Below are positions 1 through 8,340 of a stretch of 64,000 nucleotides of DNA, piece by piece. The notes under the pieces are model-generated. The model was not told the origin of the DNA. It saw only the letters and a list, made by a program, of their open reading frames with translations, and made no database searches. A program made the translations under genes and the position numbers. Location: contig NZ_CP022985.1 of the NCBI RefSeq assembly GCF_003425985.1, positions 4,324,001 to 4,388,000 on the forward strand, in the 5' to 3' direction. The stretch is from Mariniflexile sp. TRM1-10 (GTDB taxonomy: Bacteria; Bacteroidota; Bacteroidia; Flavobacteriales; Flavobacteriaceae). The stretch's first letter is position 1. Each line of letters starts with the position of its first letter.

Positions 1-7
1 TTAAAAA

Positions 8-424
8 TCAAATTAAATAAGTTTCGTCGAGCTTATAGATGCTCTTTATAATGAGCGGTGGCGGATATTCTGAAAGTGTATATGCATTTTCCTCAAAATA
101 TTCAAAAAGGTTTTCATAAGAATAAACAAATGATGCTACAAAAATTTGTTGGTCAAATGACAGCTTTTCAAACGCTATTTTTAATTCATCTTGACCTTTT
201 ACAACAATTTGTTCTTCTTTACAACAATCTTTTTTTACTATAGAACAATCTGAACTGGTCGTTGTTTTTTGAATTTCCATGCCACAGGTTTTGGCTTTAT
301 GGAAAATGGCTGTATCCATCAAAGTATCACCACAATAGTGCATATCAATTGTGAATGACATTGTAGAAAACAATACTACAAATGACATTAAAATGGACAC
401 TATTTTATGGAATACCTGTTGCAT
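8..424 (-). CDS. HYC_CC_PP family small exported protein
   Basis: A short protein (138 residues from the chosen start) with a hydrophobic N-terminal segment that reads as a signal peptide or membrane anchor, then the motifs HYC, a DCC pair and PPP near the C-terminus. These name the Bacteroidota HYC_CC_PP family. The role is not known; the conserved cysteines and histidine suggest metal or thiol chemistry, which is inference. An ATG at 442 is in frame, but a candidate -7 box (TACTTTTA, 439 to 432) lies across it, so the ATG at 424 (MQQVF) is preferred. The gene ends close to the window edge, so its downstream neighbours cannot be seen. Confidence 0.8.
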   Translation of the reverse strand: MQQVFHKIVSILMSFVVLFSTMSFTIDMHYCGDTLMDTAIFHKAKTCGMEIQKTTTSSDCSIVKKDCCKEEQIVVKGQDELKIAFEKLSFDQQIFVASFVYSYENLFEYFEENAYTLSEYPPPLIIKSIYKLDETYLI

Positions 425-482
425 ATTATTGTAAAAGTACAAAATTTTAATAACTACTACATTTCTTTAACAGAAGTTTTAA

Positions 483-1169
483 TTATTCATCTTTTAAAAA
501 TCGTTTTATATCTTTATTAGATCCATAAACTACGAGTATATCGTCTTTGCTTAGGATATTATCAGGGCTTGCGACACCTTTAACTTTGGTAACACTTCTA
601 GTTTTACCAACAAGACTTTTTACTTCAGTATTTGTTATCGTTGTTAATACCAATAAGTTATAATTTTCACGGATATTAGTTTCCCTTATTGTTTTTCCAT
701 CAAACCTTATAGGCACATTGACTTCAACAATACTGTAACTATCACTTAATTCAAAAGAGTCCACAACCCCTTTTAAACATAGCTTCTTCGCCCATCGTTC
801 GGCAGATTCTTCTTCTGGATGTACAATTTCGTCAACACCTATGGCGTGCAGTACCTTTTCGTGAAGACCATCTATGGCTCTACTTATTAAACGCTTGACC
901 TGAAAGTTTTTAAACAATGCCGTTGCCATTACATTGGCTCCTTTATTTTCCCCAATGGCTACCACCACCATGTCTGTGCCACTTAACGGAAGCCCTGATA
1001 CCGTGAACTCATCCGTTGCATCCATACAAATGGTATGGGTAATTCGTTCTTTGTAATTATCCACTTTGTTCATATTGGTATCAATACCAATGACTTCATT
1101 GCCTTCTTCGGTCAATTTTTCGGCCAATGATGCCCCAAAGCTACCCAATCCTACAACTATATATTTCAT
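483..1169 (-). CDS. trkA: TrkA family potassium uptake regulatory subunit
   Basis: 228 residues with an N-terminal Rossmann RCK domain (VVGLGSFGASLAEKL at about residues 4-18, the NAD-binding glycine motif, followed by the acidic VIGID strand end) and a C-terminal TrkA_C domain. Proteins of this family sit on the cytoplasmic face of Trk/Ktr channels and gate potassium entry in response to NAD(H) or adenine nucleotides. It is the last gene of the minus-strand potassium locus, 183 bp downstream of the 595-residue TrkH. It is the only TrkA-like gene in the window, so it may serve both channel subunits; that is inference. Confidence 0.93.
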   Translation of the reverse strand: MKYIVVGLGSFGASLAEKLTEEGNEVIGIDTNMNKVDNYKERITHTICMDATDEFTVSGLPLSGTDMVVVAIGENKGANVMATALFKNFQVKRLISRAIDGLHEKVLHAIGVDEIVHPEEESAERWAKKLCLKGVVDSFELSDSYSIVEVNVPIRFDGKTIRETNIRENYNLLVLTTITNTEVKSLVGKTRSVTKVKGVASPDNILSKDDILVVYGSNKDIKRFLKDE

Positions 1170-1189
1170 CTGTCTTATCTATTTTTTTT

Positions 1190-1340
1190 TTAGGAGTTGA
1201 GAATTTTAGAATTTTAGGAGTTGAGGAGTTGAGAATTTTAGAAGACTTAAAGCGTCTTGGTTCTTCTCTATTTTCTATTCTCTCTTGTCTCTTGTCTCTT
1301 GTCTCTTGATTCTTGTCTCTTGATTCTTGATTCTAATCTC
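1190..1340. repeat. short-word tandem tract (GGAGTTGAGAATTTTAG and TCTCTTG words)
   Basis: Two adjoining degenerate tandem tracts fill the trkH-trkA gap: GGAGTTGAGAATTTTAG words at about 1192-1243, then pyrimidine-rich TCTCTTG / TCTATTTTC words at about 1264-1335. Same style as the tracts at 8300, 35290, 41085, 42371 and 47100. No coding signal. Confidence 0.75.
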
Positions 1341-1352
1341 TATTACTACTGT

Positions 1353-3140
1353 TTAATTTATGGTTAATTCTTCTACTGAATATTTATAATTTTTTTGTTT
1401 GACTTTCTTAAATACGGCTATAAGCAAAGTAAGCATACTTACCCTACCTATAAACATGACAACTATGATTGTTAGTTTACTTAAAGGACTTAATGATGCT
1501 GTAATACCTAGACTTAAACCTACAGTACTGTATGCCGAAAAGCATTCGAAAGCAATATTCAGTAGACTCTTCTTACTATCAAATATAGAAATTAAAATTA
1601 TGCCTACTCCAATAACCAATAAGGATAAGGATATAACTGCAAAGGCTCTTCTTACCGAAACATCGGCTATTTCTCTTCTAAATACTTCAATCTTTGATTT
1701 CCCTCTTGCTAAACTTAAAAAGTTAAGTGTGGCAATGGCAAAGGTATTTGTTTTAATACCACCTCCTGTAGATGCTGGGGAGGCACCAATCCACATCAAT
1801 AAAAACAACAACATGACAGTTGAAAAATGTAAAGCCGTCATATCAACGGTGTTAAAACCTGCCGTTCTAGGTGTTGCCGCACCAAACAAAGCCGTAATAA
1901 ACTTGCCCACTCCTTTGTGTTCAGTCAAGGTGTTATTATACTCGTTTATGTAAAATAAGACCGTACCAACAACTGTTAGTACTGTTGTTGTTACCAACGT
2001 GATACGGCTATTAAGATTCAGTACCCAAGGCTTATGGGTCTGCTTTTTACCAACGATATAAAATACTTTCCGAGTTATAAAATATTTAAGGTATTTTATA
2101 ATATTTACCACAATGGGAAACCCTAAACCACCTAAAACAAAGGCAGCAATAATAATACCTTGCAGCATATAATTATATCTGAAACCTGTTTCATATAGGC
2201 TATTGGTCAAGGTTGAAAACCCTGCATTACAAAAAGCCGACACCGAATGGAACATAGAGAAAAAGAATCTTTCAAAAAAAGAATTGAATAAATTTTTGTC
2301 TAGGCTTGAATAGATTAATACGGCTGCAAAAAATTCTATGGAAAATGTTATGACTAAAATCTTTTTCAAAGTTGAAAACACTTCGCCCAATTTGTTCAAT
2401 CCCGTCATATCACTTAATGTCAATTGGTTTTCGTAAGTCGCTCCTCCTTTAAAAAAATATGAAAAATAACTTGCTATGGTTAGGATACCAATCCCTCCTG
2501 TTTGTATAAGAAATAAGATAATAGATTGTCCAAACGTTGTAAAATAACTTCCTGTATCTACCACTATCAGCCCTGTTACGCACACGGCACTTGTGGAGGT
2601 AAATAAGGCATCCAAGAACGAGATGCCTTGATGGGTAGCATTCGGTAGCATTAACAATAAAGCGCCTAAAAGGATAATACTAAAAAAACTTATAATAAAA
2701 AGTTGTGCTGGGTTTAACCGAGTGCTCTTATAGTTTATATTTTGCTCTGAAAATTCCCTGATAAAGGTTAATATAATGGCAAATTTCACCCAATTATCAT
2801 CGTAAAGGAATGAAATATGTTTATGGGCATCTTCACCTAAAAAATGAGCATATAAAATGATTAATGTCGCCAAAATTGTAACTACATCAAATATAATTAC
2901 CGAGCGATTTATCTTCTTTAACCTTTCAATATAACGAAGCATCGTAGCAACAATACCAAGAGCAATGACCACAAAATAATACGAATTGAATAGTTTTTGA
3001 ATCCGTTCAGATTTGTCAAACCCAAAATCGGCTATGAACAAGAACATTCCCAAAACACTTGTAACGAATGCTATTTGAAACAGTACATAGGAATACTTTT
3101 TACTAAAAAACAAAAACCTTTCTAGATTGAAATTTGGCAT
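1353..3140 (-). CDS. trkH: TrkH family potassium uptake channel subunit (long form)
   Basis: 595-residue polytopic membrane protein. The four selectivity-filter loops of the TrkH/KtrB superfamily are visible: SAVCVTGL, SAFCNAGFST, TPRTAGFNTV and YSTVGLSLGIT. About 150 extra N-terminal residues with four hydrophobic segments precede the core, which makes it longer than the second subunit at 3402-4739. It would form the potassium-conducting pore and works with TrkA downstream. A -7 box TAACTTTG and an operator-like direct repeat sit just upstream (3167-3202), the same arrangement as in front of the sensor kinase, so control by the neighbouring response regulator is likely. Confidence 0.92.
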   Translation of the reverse strand: MPNFNLERFLFFSKKYSYVLFQIAFVTSVLGMFLFIADFGFDKSERIQKLFNSYYFVVIALGIVATMLRYIERLKKINRSVIIFDVVTILATLIILYAHFLGEDAHKHISFLYDDNWVKFAIILTFIREFSEQNINYKSTRLNPAQLFIISFFSIILLGALLLMLPNATHQGISFLDALFTSTSAVCVTGLIVVDTGSYFTTFGQSIILFLIQTGGIGILTIASYFSYFFKGGATYENQLTLSDMTGLNKLGEVFSTLKKILVITFSIEFFAAVLIYSSLDKNLFNSFFERFFFSMFHSVSAFCNAGFSTLTNSLYETGFRYNYMLQGIIIAAFVLGGLGFPIVVNIIKYLKYFITRKVFYIVGKKQTHKPWVLNLNSRITLVTTTVLTVVGTVLFYINEYNNTLTEHKGVGKFITALFGAATPRTAGFNTVDMTALHFSTVMLLFLLMWIGASPASTGGGIKTNTFAIATLNFLSLARGKSKIEVFRREIADVSVRRAFAVISLSLLVIGVGIILISIFDSKKSLLNIAFECFSAYSTVGLSLGITASLSPLSKLTIIVVMFIGRVSMLTLLIAVFKKVKQKNYKYSVEELTIN

Positions 3141-3166
3141 ACAATACTTTGTCCATTAAAAAACAG

Positions 3167-3202
3167 CAAAGTTAAAGATTGTAGTGTAAAGATTTTATAA
3201 AG
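3167..3202 (-). promoter_or_regulatory. trkH promoter with KdpE-like box
   Basis: Read on the minus strand, CTTTATAAAATCTTTAC (3202-3186) is followed after exactly 11 nt by TAACTTTG (3174-3167), a perfect Bacteroidota -7 box. The box is two CTTTA(T/C) half-sites 11 nt apart, the usual OmpR/PhoB-type layout. The same box and spacing occur at 7165-7200 and, with a weaker -7, at 5366-5401. Confidence 0.7.
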
Positions 3203-3401
3203 ATTCGTTTAAGTACCCATAAACCTGTGATTATGTAAAAAAAATGGTTATCTGAATGTGATTTTAGTGGATTAAAATTGTTAGCAATAAACTACGTCCA
3301 TAAACATAGCTACAGCATCACTAACCGTGAGCCTTTGCTGTCAAGTATCATTACCTTGTGCGGCAAGGCAAAAATTTAAAAATCAGAACACTAAAAACCA
3401 T

Positions 3402-4739
3402 TTACAATGCCAAATCTGCTTCATCTTTTCTTTTCGTTAGTTTGTTTCTCCTTGCCAAAATTGCCAACCCAAAAGTCAACAATCCAAGCCTTCCCACGAA
3501 CATTACAAATATAATGACCAATTTTCCCCATGAGCTTAAGCTTCCTGTAATACCAGTACTCAATCCAACCGTCCCTATGGCAGAGGTGGTTTCAAATAGA
3601 ATTTGCTTCAATGAGAAATCTTCGGTCATTGCCAAAAGAAGGGTTGCCATAAAAATAACGGATGCATATAACATAAATATAGACGTAGCCACATAAAGTC
3701 GGTCCAGAGGGATTGTTTTTCCTAAAAAAGTGATTCGTTTGTTGTTACGGATTCTGTTCCACATAATCGCAATTAAGGCTGTAAGCGTGGTTGTTTTCAT
3801 ACCGCCGCCTGTACCAGATGGTGAGGCTCCAATATACATTAAAAAAATAATGACCAATAGTATACCCAACGAAAAATTACCTAAAGGAACCGTATTAAAA
3901 CCTACCGTTGTAAGCGCTGTCATTGCCTGAAAAAATGATGCCATTAATTTATGTGCTCCCAACTGGTTTACTGAAGGTTCAAAGAAATAAATCATTACCG
4001 TTCCCATTACTAGCAACAAGGTCATTGCTCCCAAAATGATTTTTGTTGTATAGGTGACTTGCTTTATTTTTCCTGAAAGCCTGTTCCAAAAATCAGTAAC
4101 CACTATAAAACCCAATGAGCCACAAATAGCCAATACCGAAATGATGGTGTTTATAGCCGTATTGCCTGCAAACTGTTCAAAGCTGTCATCATACAAGCCA
4201 AAGCCTGCTGTACAAAATGCTGAAACACTATGGTAAATACTACTCCAAATAGCAAAATTGTGTTCAACCCCCGCATTAGTAAACGCAATGTAAAAACACA
4301 ATGCACCCAAGATTTCTATGATAACCGTAAAAATGATAACAGACTTTAAAAAATCCTTAATCTGAAAACCCTTAGGCATCGTAAATTCTGCATTTAGAAT
4401 ACGTTGGTGCCAATGTGTAAAACCACTTTTCTTTGAGAGCAAAATAAAAGTTGTAAAGGTCATATAACCTATCCCTCCTATTTGAAACAACAGCATGATA
4501 ATGAACTGTCCAAATTTGTTATAGGTATCAAAGATGCTTAAGGTTACCAAGCCTGTAGTGGAAATAGCAGATGTGGCTATAAATAAACTATCCAACGCAG
4601 AGACAGCTTGTTTTTGGACTATTGGTAGACATAATAAAAGCCAACCTATAACCGCATAAATTGAAAAACCATAAAGTAGATTTTGTTGTGGTGATAGTGA
4701 TAGTTGGAATTTTCTATATTTTTTTATAATTTTTCTCAT
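3402..4739 (-). CDS. TrkH/KtrB family potassium channel subunit (short form)
   Basis: 445-residue membrane protein with the four filter loops SAISTTGL, SAFCTAGFGLY, ALTTVGFNTV and AIGTVGLSTGIT. The length and lack of the N-terminal extension resemble KtrB-type subunits. It begins 5 bp after the stop of the 115-residue protein upstream, so it is cotranscribed with it and with the 69-residue membrane protein. Together with the longer TrkH it gives the locus two pore subunits. Which of the two binds the single TrkA cannot be told from sequence. Confidence 0.92.
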   Translation of the reverse strand: MRKIIKKYRKFQLSLSPQQNLLYGFSIYAVIGWLLLCLPIVQKQAVSALDSLFIATSAISTTGLVTLSIFDTYNKFGQFIIMLLFQIGGIGYMTFTTFILLSKKSGFTHWHQRILNAEFTMPKGFQIKDFLKSVIIFTVIIEILGALCFYIAFTNAGVEHNFAIWSSIYHSVSAFCTAGFGLYDDSFEQFAGNTAINTIISVLAICGSLGFIVVTDFWNRLSGKIKQVTYTTKIILGAMTLLLVMGTVMIYFFEPSVNQLGAHKLMASFFQAMTALTTVGFNTVPLGNFSLGILLVIIFLMYIGASPSGTGGGMKTTTLTALIAIMWNRIRNNKRITFLGKTIPLDRLYVATSIFMLYASVIFMATLLLAMTEDFSLKQILFETTSAIGTVGLSTGITGSLSSWGKLVIIFVMFVGRLGLLTFGLAILARRNKLTKRKDEADLAL

Positions 4740-4744
4740 TATAT

Positions 4745-5092
4745 CTATAATTGGTTGGAAATAAGCTTATCCAGTTCCGACAGTTCATTGAAGATAACAT
4801 CAAGAGTTGTTATGGTTTGGTCTCTCTTCTCAAAATCTGTTGGCAATAGGCTATATATACTCAAGTAGTTCTTTACAAACGCTTTTGTTTCTTTAATTTT
4901 TTTGGACATACCTCTTGCACTTATTGCTTGCAAGACTTCATCCATTTTGTTCTTTATATTTTCATAAGTGGTGAAGAATTGTAATACCTCTTTATTATTG
5001 GGTTGGAGGCTTTTTTTTAATTCGTTGATGCTGAAGCATAGTTTTATAATAAGATCGGCAATCTCATTGTTTATTCTTAATCCGTTTTCCAT
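4745..5092 (-). CDS. hypothetical helical cytoplasmic protein in potassium operon
   Basis: 115 residues, no signal peptide or membrane segment, predicted mostly helical from its heptad-like leucine/isoleucine pattern. No family recognised. It lies 11 bp after the 69-residue membrane protein and 5 bp before the KtrB-like gene, so it is very probably expressed with the channel and could be an accessory or regulatory subunit. That role rests on position only. Confidence 0.7.
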   Translation of the reverse strand: MENGLRINNEIADLIIKLCFSINELKKSLQPNNKEVLQFFTTYENIKNKMDEVLQAISARGMSKKIKETKAFVKNYLSIYSLLPTDFEKRDQTITTLDVIFNELSELDKLISNQL

Positions 5093-5103
5093 TAGTTAAA
5101 ACA

Positions 5104-5313
5104 TTAAATAAGAATGTATTTGACATAAATGAAGAAAAGCACCCCTAGCAGAACCATTATAATGAAGGGATATACCAAATGTTTAATTTCCTTAAACCAA
5201 TCGTTTAAGGATTGATAAGGTTCCTCATTATTTTTGTCGTGGAAAAAATGCCAATTCATCAGTAATTGTATATTTTGATTTTGTCTGATGGAACATGCAA
5301 AATCGCGTTTCAT
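5104..5313 (-). CDS. small single-pass membrane protein in potassium operon
   Basis: 69 residues with a polar N-terminal half and one C-terminal transmembrane helix (YPFIIMVLLGVLFFIYVKYI, about residues 48-67). No family recognised. First gene of a unit that continues with the 115-residue protein and the KtrB-like channel. Its upstream region carries the same operator-like box as the trkH and kinase promoters (5385-5401). A small single-pass protein next to an ion-channel gene recalls small Kdp-type subunits such as KdpF, but there is no sequence similarity I can claim. The start could also be the methionine at about residue 19. Confidence 0.6.
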   Translation of the reverse strand: MKRDFACSIRQNQNIQLLMNWHFFHDKNNEEPYQSLNDWFKEIKHLVYPFIIMVLLGVLFFIYVKYILI

Positions 5314-5365
5314 TTTGTAACATTTAGATGCTACAAAGGTCTGATGAAAAGGATATATAAAAAAT

Positions 5366-5401
5366 CAAGGATTGGCGAGAATGAATAAAGATTTTATAAA
5401 G
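5366..5401 (-). promoter_or_regulatory. KdpE-like box upstream of small-protein/KtrB operon
   Basis: CTTTATAAAATCTTTAT (5401-5385, minus strand) is identical to the box in front of the kinase. Exactly 11 nt further on is AATCCTTG (5373-5366), a two-mismatch version of TAnnTTTG in the same place as the -7 boxes of the other two sites. The box lies between the stop of the response-regulator gene and the start of the next unit. Confidence 0.55.
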
Positions 5402-5402
5402 A

Positions 5403-6086
5403 CTATTGAAACCTATAACCCACACCACTTTCTGTAATAATATGTTCGGGATGGTTTGGATGGTCTTCAATTTTTTTCCTTAATGTGCCCACAAACACTC
5501 TTAAATATTGTGTTTCTGTCTGATAACCATATCCCCAGATTTCCTTTAAAATATATTGGTGTGTTAATACCTTACCCTCATTTTTGGCAAAAAGTGCCAA
5601 TAAGTTGTATTCTGTAGATGTAAGTTTTACAATCTCATCTTGCTTTTTTACGGTTCTTGATACTAAATCAATTTCAAGGTCATTACACATTATCACAGCA
5701 TTGGGTTCTGTACTCTGGCTTCTTCTGATTGCCGAACGCAAACGCGCCAGCAATTCCCCTGTACGAAAGGGTTTTGTTAAATAATCGGTTGCGCCGTTAT
5801 CCAATGCACTTACAATATCATCTTCATTATCAAGGACAGATAAAATAATCACTGGTTTATTGTACCAGCTTTTAAGTTCTTTTAAAAGTTCATGACCACT
5901 TTTGTCGGGTAAGCCAATATCCAACAAAACGGCATCTGGCAGATGACTGGCCGCTAACGCCAACCCTTCTTTGGCATTAATGGCTTGAATGACCCTATAA
6001 TCATTGCTTTCTAAATTAATATGAAGCAATTTTCTGATTTGCGGTTCATCATCAATGATTAATATTTGTGCTTTATTGATTTCCAT
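5403..6086 (-). CDS. KdpE-like OmpR/PhoB-family response regulator
   Basis: 227 residues. The receiver domain (about 8-120) keeps the acidic pair (IIDDEPQIRK), the phospho-acceptor Asp in VLLDIGLPDKSG, the conserved Thr/Ser and Lys in YLTKPF. A C-terminal winged-helix Trans_reg_C domain (about 130-227) contains RTVKKQDEIVKLTSTEYNLL and VGYRF. Domain order and the partner kinase make it KdpE-like. It overlaps the kinase gene by 14 bp, so the two are translationally coupled. No kdpFABC is present in the window; the nearby targets are Trk/Ktr genes, each preceded by a matching direct-repeat box. I infer that this regulator binds those boxes. Confidence 0.9.
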   Translation of the reverse strand: MEINKAQILIIDDEPQIRKLLHINLESNDYRVIQAINAKEGLALAASHLPDAVLLDIGLPDKSGHELLKELKSWYNKPVIILSVLDNEDDIVSALDNGATDYLTKPFRTGELLARLRSAIRRSQSTEPNAVIMCNDLEIDLVSRTVKKQDEIVKLTSTEYNLLALFAKNEGKVLTHQYILKEIWGYGYQTETQYLRVFVGTLRKKIEDHPNHPEHIITESGVGYRFQ

Positions 6087-7152
6087 ATGTATCTATTGAT
6101 GTGGTTTCTGCGGGTATGCTAATGGTGAATTTTGCACCTCCTTTAATATTATTTTCCAAGCCTACTATTCCATTCATTGCTTCTGTAAATCCCTTAACGA
6201 TTGACAGCCCTAAGCCTGTTCCACCAATATTGTTGTTAAGGCGATAAAATTTGTTAAAAACGGTTTCAATTTCATTGATGGGGAAACCGTTTCCATTATC
6301 TGAAATTGTAATCTTACAGGTGTCTTCTATATTTTCAACTTCAATTTTTATTACAGAGTTATCGGGGGTATGCAGTAAAGCATTATGGATAATATTATGT
6401 ACTACTTGTTCCAAAAGACCAATGTCCAATTTAAATAAGGGCAATGAATCGTTAGGTGTAAATTCTATGGAATGTCTTAAGAGGTCTTCCTTGTTTCTCT
6501 TTATTGCGGTAAATATCAATTCATTAACATCGCACCAATCTTCTTTCGGTTTTATGAAACCTGCTTCGAGCCTACTCATATTCAATAGGTTTTCAACCTG
6601 CCTGTTCAAACGAAAACTTGCCGTTTCAATTTCTGAATACAGCTCTTTTTTATTGTCTTCGGAAAGTTTATTATCATTATCTTTTATGGTATCAACAGCA
6701 CCTATTATGGTTGCAATGGGTGTTCTTAACTCGTGTGACAGCGAATTCAGCAATGTATTGTATAGTTTAATAGCGTTCTCTTTTTCCTCTTCTTCCCGTT
6801 GTTCTTTATCGTATTCCCTAATTTTGTATGTAAGCACTGCATTAATAGAGGCAATAGCAAAATACATTAAAAACATAAGACCATCTTCGGGCGTGCCTAT
6901 ATGAAAGGTTAAAATAGGTGGTATAAAAAAGAAGTTCCATATCAATGCACTTAACAAGGCCGAAAGCATTACTGGATAGATATCAAACAAAATAGCATTC
7001 AGTGAAACTACCAAAAGTAAAATAAGCGCCACTGCTCTAAAGCCTATGACATCTACCGATAAAAAGCAGGGAACAGCAGTAAATACAATAAGAAATACAC
7101 TTTTTATATATTGCTTCTTTTTACTGAAATGCCTTGTTTTAAATAAGTCCAA
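6073..7152 (-). CDS. KdpD-like sensor histidine kinase lacking the N-terminal Usp/KdpD region
   Basis: 359 residues. Membrane segments at about 17-130 form a DUF4118-type four-helix module. Then follow a HisKA H-box (SHELRTPIATIIGAVDTI) and a HATPase_c domain with N-box HNIIHNALLHT, DNGNGF and GTGLGLS. The membrane module plus kinase core match the C-terminal half of KdpD; the large cytoplasmic KdpD and Usp domains of the E. coli protein are absent, as in many Bacteroidota homologues. The start is TTG (7152), 12 nt after the -7 box TAACTTTG; no better ATG exists nearby. It probably senses potassium or turgor and phosphorylates the overlapping response regulator. Confidence 0.88.
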   Translation of the reverse strand: MDLFKTRHFSKKKQYIKSVFLIVFTAVPCFLSVDVIGFRAVALILLLVVSLNAILFDIYPVMLSALLSALIWNFFFIPPILTFHIGTPEDGLMFLMYFAIASINAVLTYKIREYDKEQREEEEKENAIKLYNTLLNSLSHELRTPIATIIGAVDTIKDNDNKLSEDNKKELYSEIETASFRLNRQVENLLNMSRLEAGFIKPKEDWCDVNELIFTAIKRNKEDLLRHSIEFTPNDSLPLFKLDIGLLEQVVHNIIHNALLHTPDNSVIKIEVENIEDTCKITISDNGNGFPINEIETVFNKFYRLNNNIGGTGLGLSIVKGFTEAMNGIVGLENNIKGGAKFTISIPAETTSIDTYGNQ

Positions 7153-7164
7153 TTCTTTTTATTG

Positions 7165-7200
7165 CAAAGTTACTTATTCCAACATAAAGATTTTATAAAG
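7165..7200 (-). promoter_or_regulatory. sensor-kinase promoter with KdpE-like box
   Basis: On the minus strand CTTTATAAAATCTTTAT (7200-7184) is followed after 11 nt by TAACTTTG (7172-7165), then 12 nt to the TTG start. The box covers the place where a -33 element would be, the usual position of a PhoB-type activator site. It suggests autoregulation, and could also act on the divergent TerC gene at 7292. Confidence 0.7.
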
Positions 7201-7291
7201 TTATTATATAACCCTTTCATTTCACTTATTATATTTTTTTTATAACTTCTAAAGATTTAATTTCGGAGGGTTAAATATTTATTTGTAGTAT

Positions 7292-8236
7292 ATGATTGTT
7301 TGGGGACTATTCCTTTTAGGGATACTTATTTTTTTAGCTTTAGACTTAGGGGTTTTTAATAAAAATCCCCATATAATTAGTGTGAAAGAAGCTTCTATGT
7401 GGACAAGCATTTGGGTTTGTTTATCCTTTTTGTTCTCAGGCGTTATTTATTGGCTTTACAGTAGTGGCAACATAGACAATGTAGATGGCTTGACTCCTAC
7501 GGATGCTACGATTAAGTACGTTACGGGGTATTTGATTGAGCTGTCTTTAAGTATTGACAATATTTTTGTTATAGCTGTTATATTCAGTTCGCTTCATATA
7601 CCCCAAAAATACCAGCATCGTGTTCTGTTTTGGGGAATTTTGGGAGCTATCGTTTTTAGGGCCTTAATGATACTTTTTGGAGTGGCACTGATTAATAAAT
7701 TTAGTTTCTCTACTTATATATTTGGTGCATTCTTACTTTTTACCGCCTTTAAGATGTTGTTTTCAAAGGAAGAGAAGTTTAATCCCAAAAACTCTTTTAT
7801 TTACAGGAATTTGAGAAAAGTAATGCCTATAACAACACATATGGAAGGGCAAAAGTTCTTTATAAAGCTACGCCATATTACCGCTGCGACTCCTTTGTTT
7901 GTAGCCTTAATCATTATTGAGTTTACTGATATCTTATTTGCGTTAGACAGTGTGCCCGCCATATTAGCAATAACCTCTGATCCTTTTTTAGTTTTCAGCT
8001 CCAATATTTTTGCTATTTTGGGATTACGGTCTATGTATTTTTTTCTTGCTAATATGCTGAATCGTTTTAGCTATTTGAAATATAGTTTGGTTGCCATTTT
8101 ATGCTTTGTAGGCATTAAATTGATTTTGGTACACCATTACAAATTTCCCGAATGGCTGTCTTTGGGCTTTATAGCTCTATCTCTTGCTGCTGGGATAATT
8201 ATTTCTTTAAATAGAAAGGTATCAAAAGAAGATTAA
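7292..8236 (+). CDS. TerC/Alx family integral membrane protein
   Basis: 314 residues with about nine hydrophobic segments. Conserved TerC-family features are visible: acidic residues within membrane segments (ALDLGVFN near the N-terminus, LSLSIDNIFV, and TDILFALDSVPAILAIT). Family members are implicated in tellurite resistance and in manganese export or metallation of exported proteins. It is divergent from the potassium sensor kinase. No manganese (yybP-ykoY) riboswitch fold could be recognised in the 139-bp intergenic region. Confidence 0.92.
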   Translation: MIVWGLFLLGILIFLALDLGVFNKNPHIISVKEASMWTSIWVCLSFLFSGVIYWLYSSGNIDNVDGLTPTDATIKYVTGYLIELSLSIDNIFVIAVIFSSLHIPQKYQHRVLFWGILGAIVFRALMILFGVALINKFSFSTYIFGAFLLFTAFKMLFSKEEKFNPKNSFIYRNLRKVMPITTHMEGQKFFIKLRHITAATPLFVALIIIEFTDILFALDSVPAILAITSDPFLVFSSNIFAILGLRSMYFFLANMLNRFSYLKYSLVAILCFVGIKLILVHHYKFPEWLSLGFIALSLAAGIIISLNRKVSKED

Positions 8237-8245
8237 CCTTTAAAT

Positions 8246-8340
8246 ACAGTTACTTAGCGATTATTAAAACAGACATACAAATAAACATTTGAATACCAAT
8301 TCGTTGTCATTTTGTCTATTTTCTATTTTCTATTGTCTAG
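8246..8340 (+). repeat. partial R2 dispersed repeat with CTATTTTCT word tail
   Basis: AGTTACTTAGCGATTATTAA plus AACAGA (from about 8248) matches the R2 copy at 35245-35270. After a diverged stretch, TTGTCATT and CTATTTTCT words follow at about 8303-8338. The tract reaches the stop codon of the PepSY gene. Confidence 0.6.

Noticed and set aside
6251..6904. Long open frame on the plus strand
   Set aside because: Lies entirely antisense to the histidine kinase gene, which has clear catalytic motifs; the antisense translation is rich in Ser/Leu with no domain.
7201..7291. Possible manganese riboswitch before the TerC gene
   Set aside because: The region is short and AT-rich, and the conserved yybP-ykoY loops could not be found.
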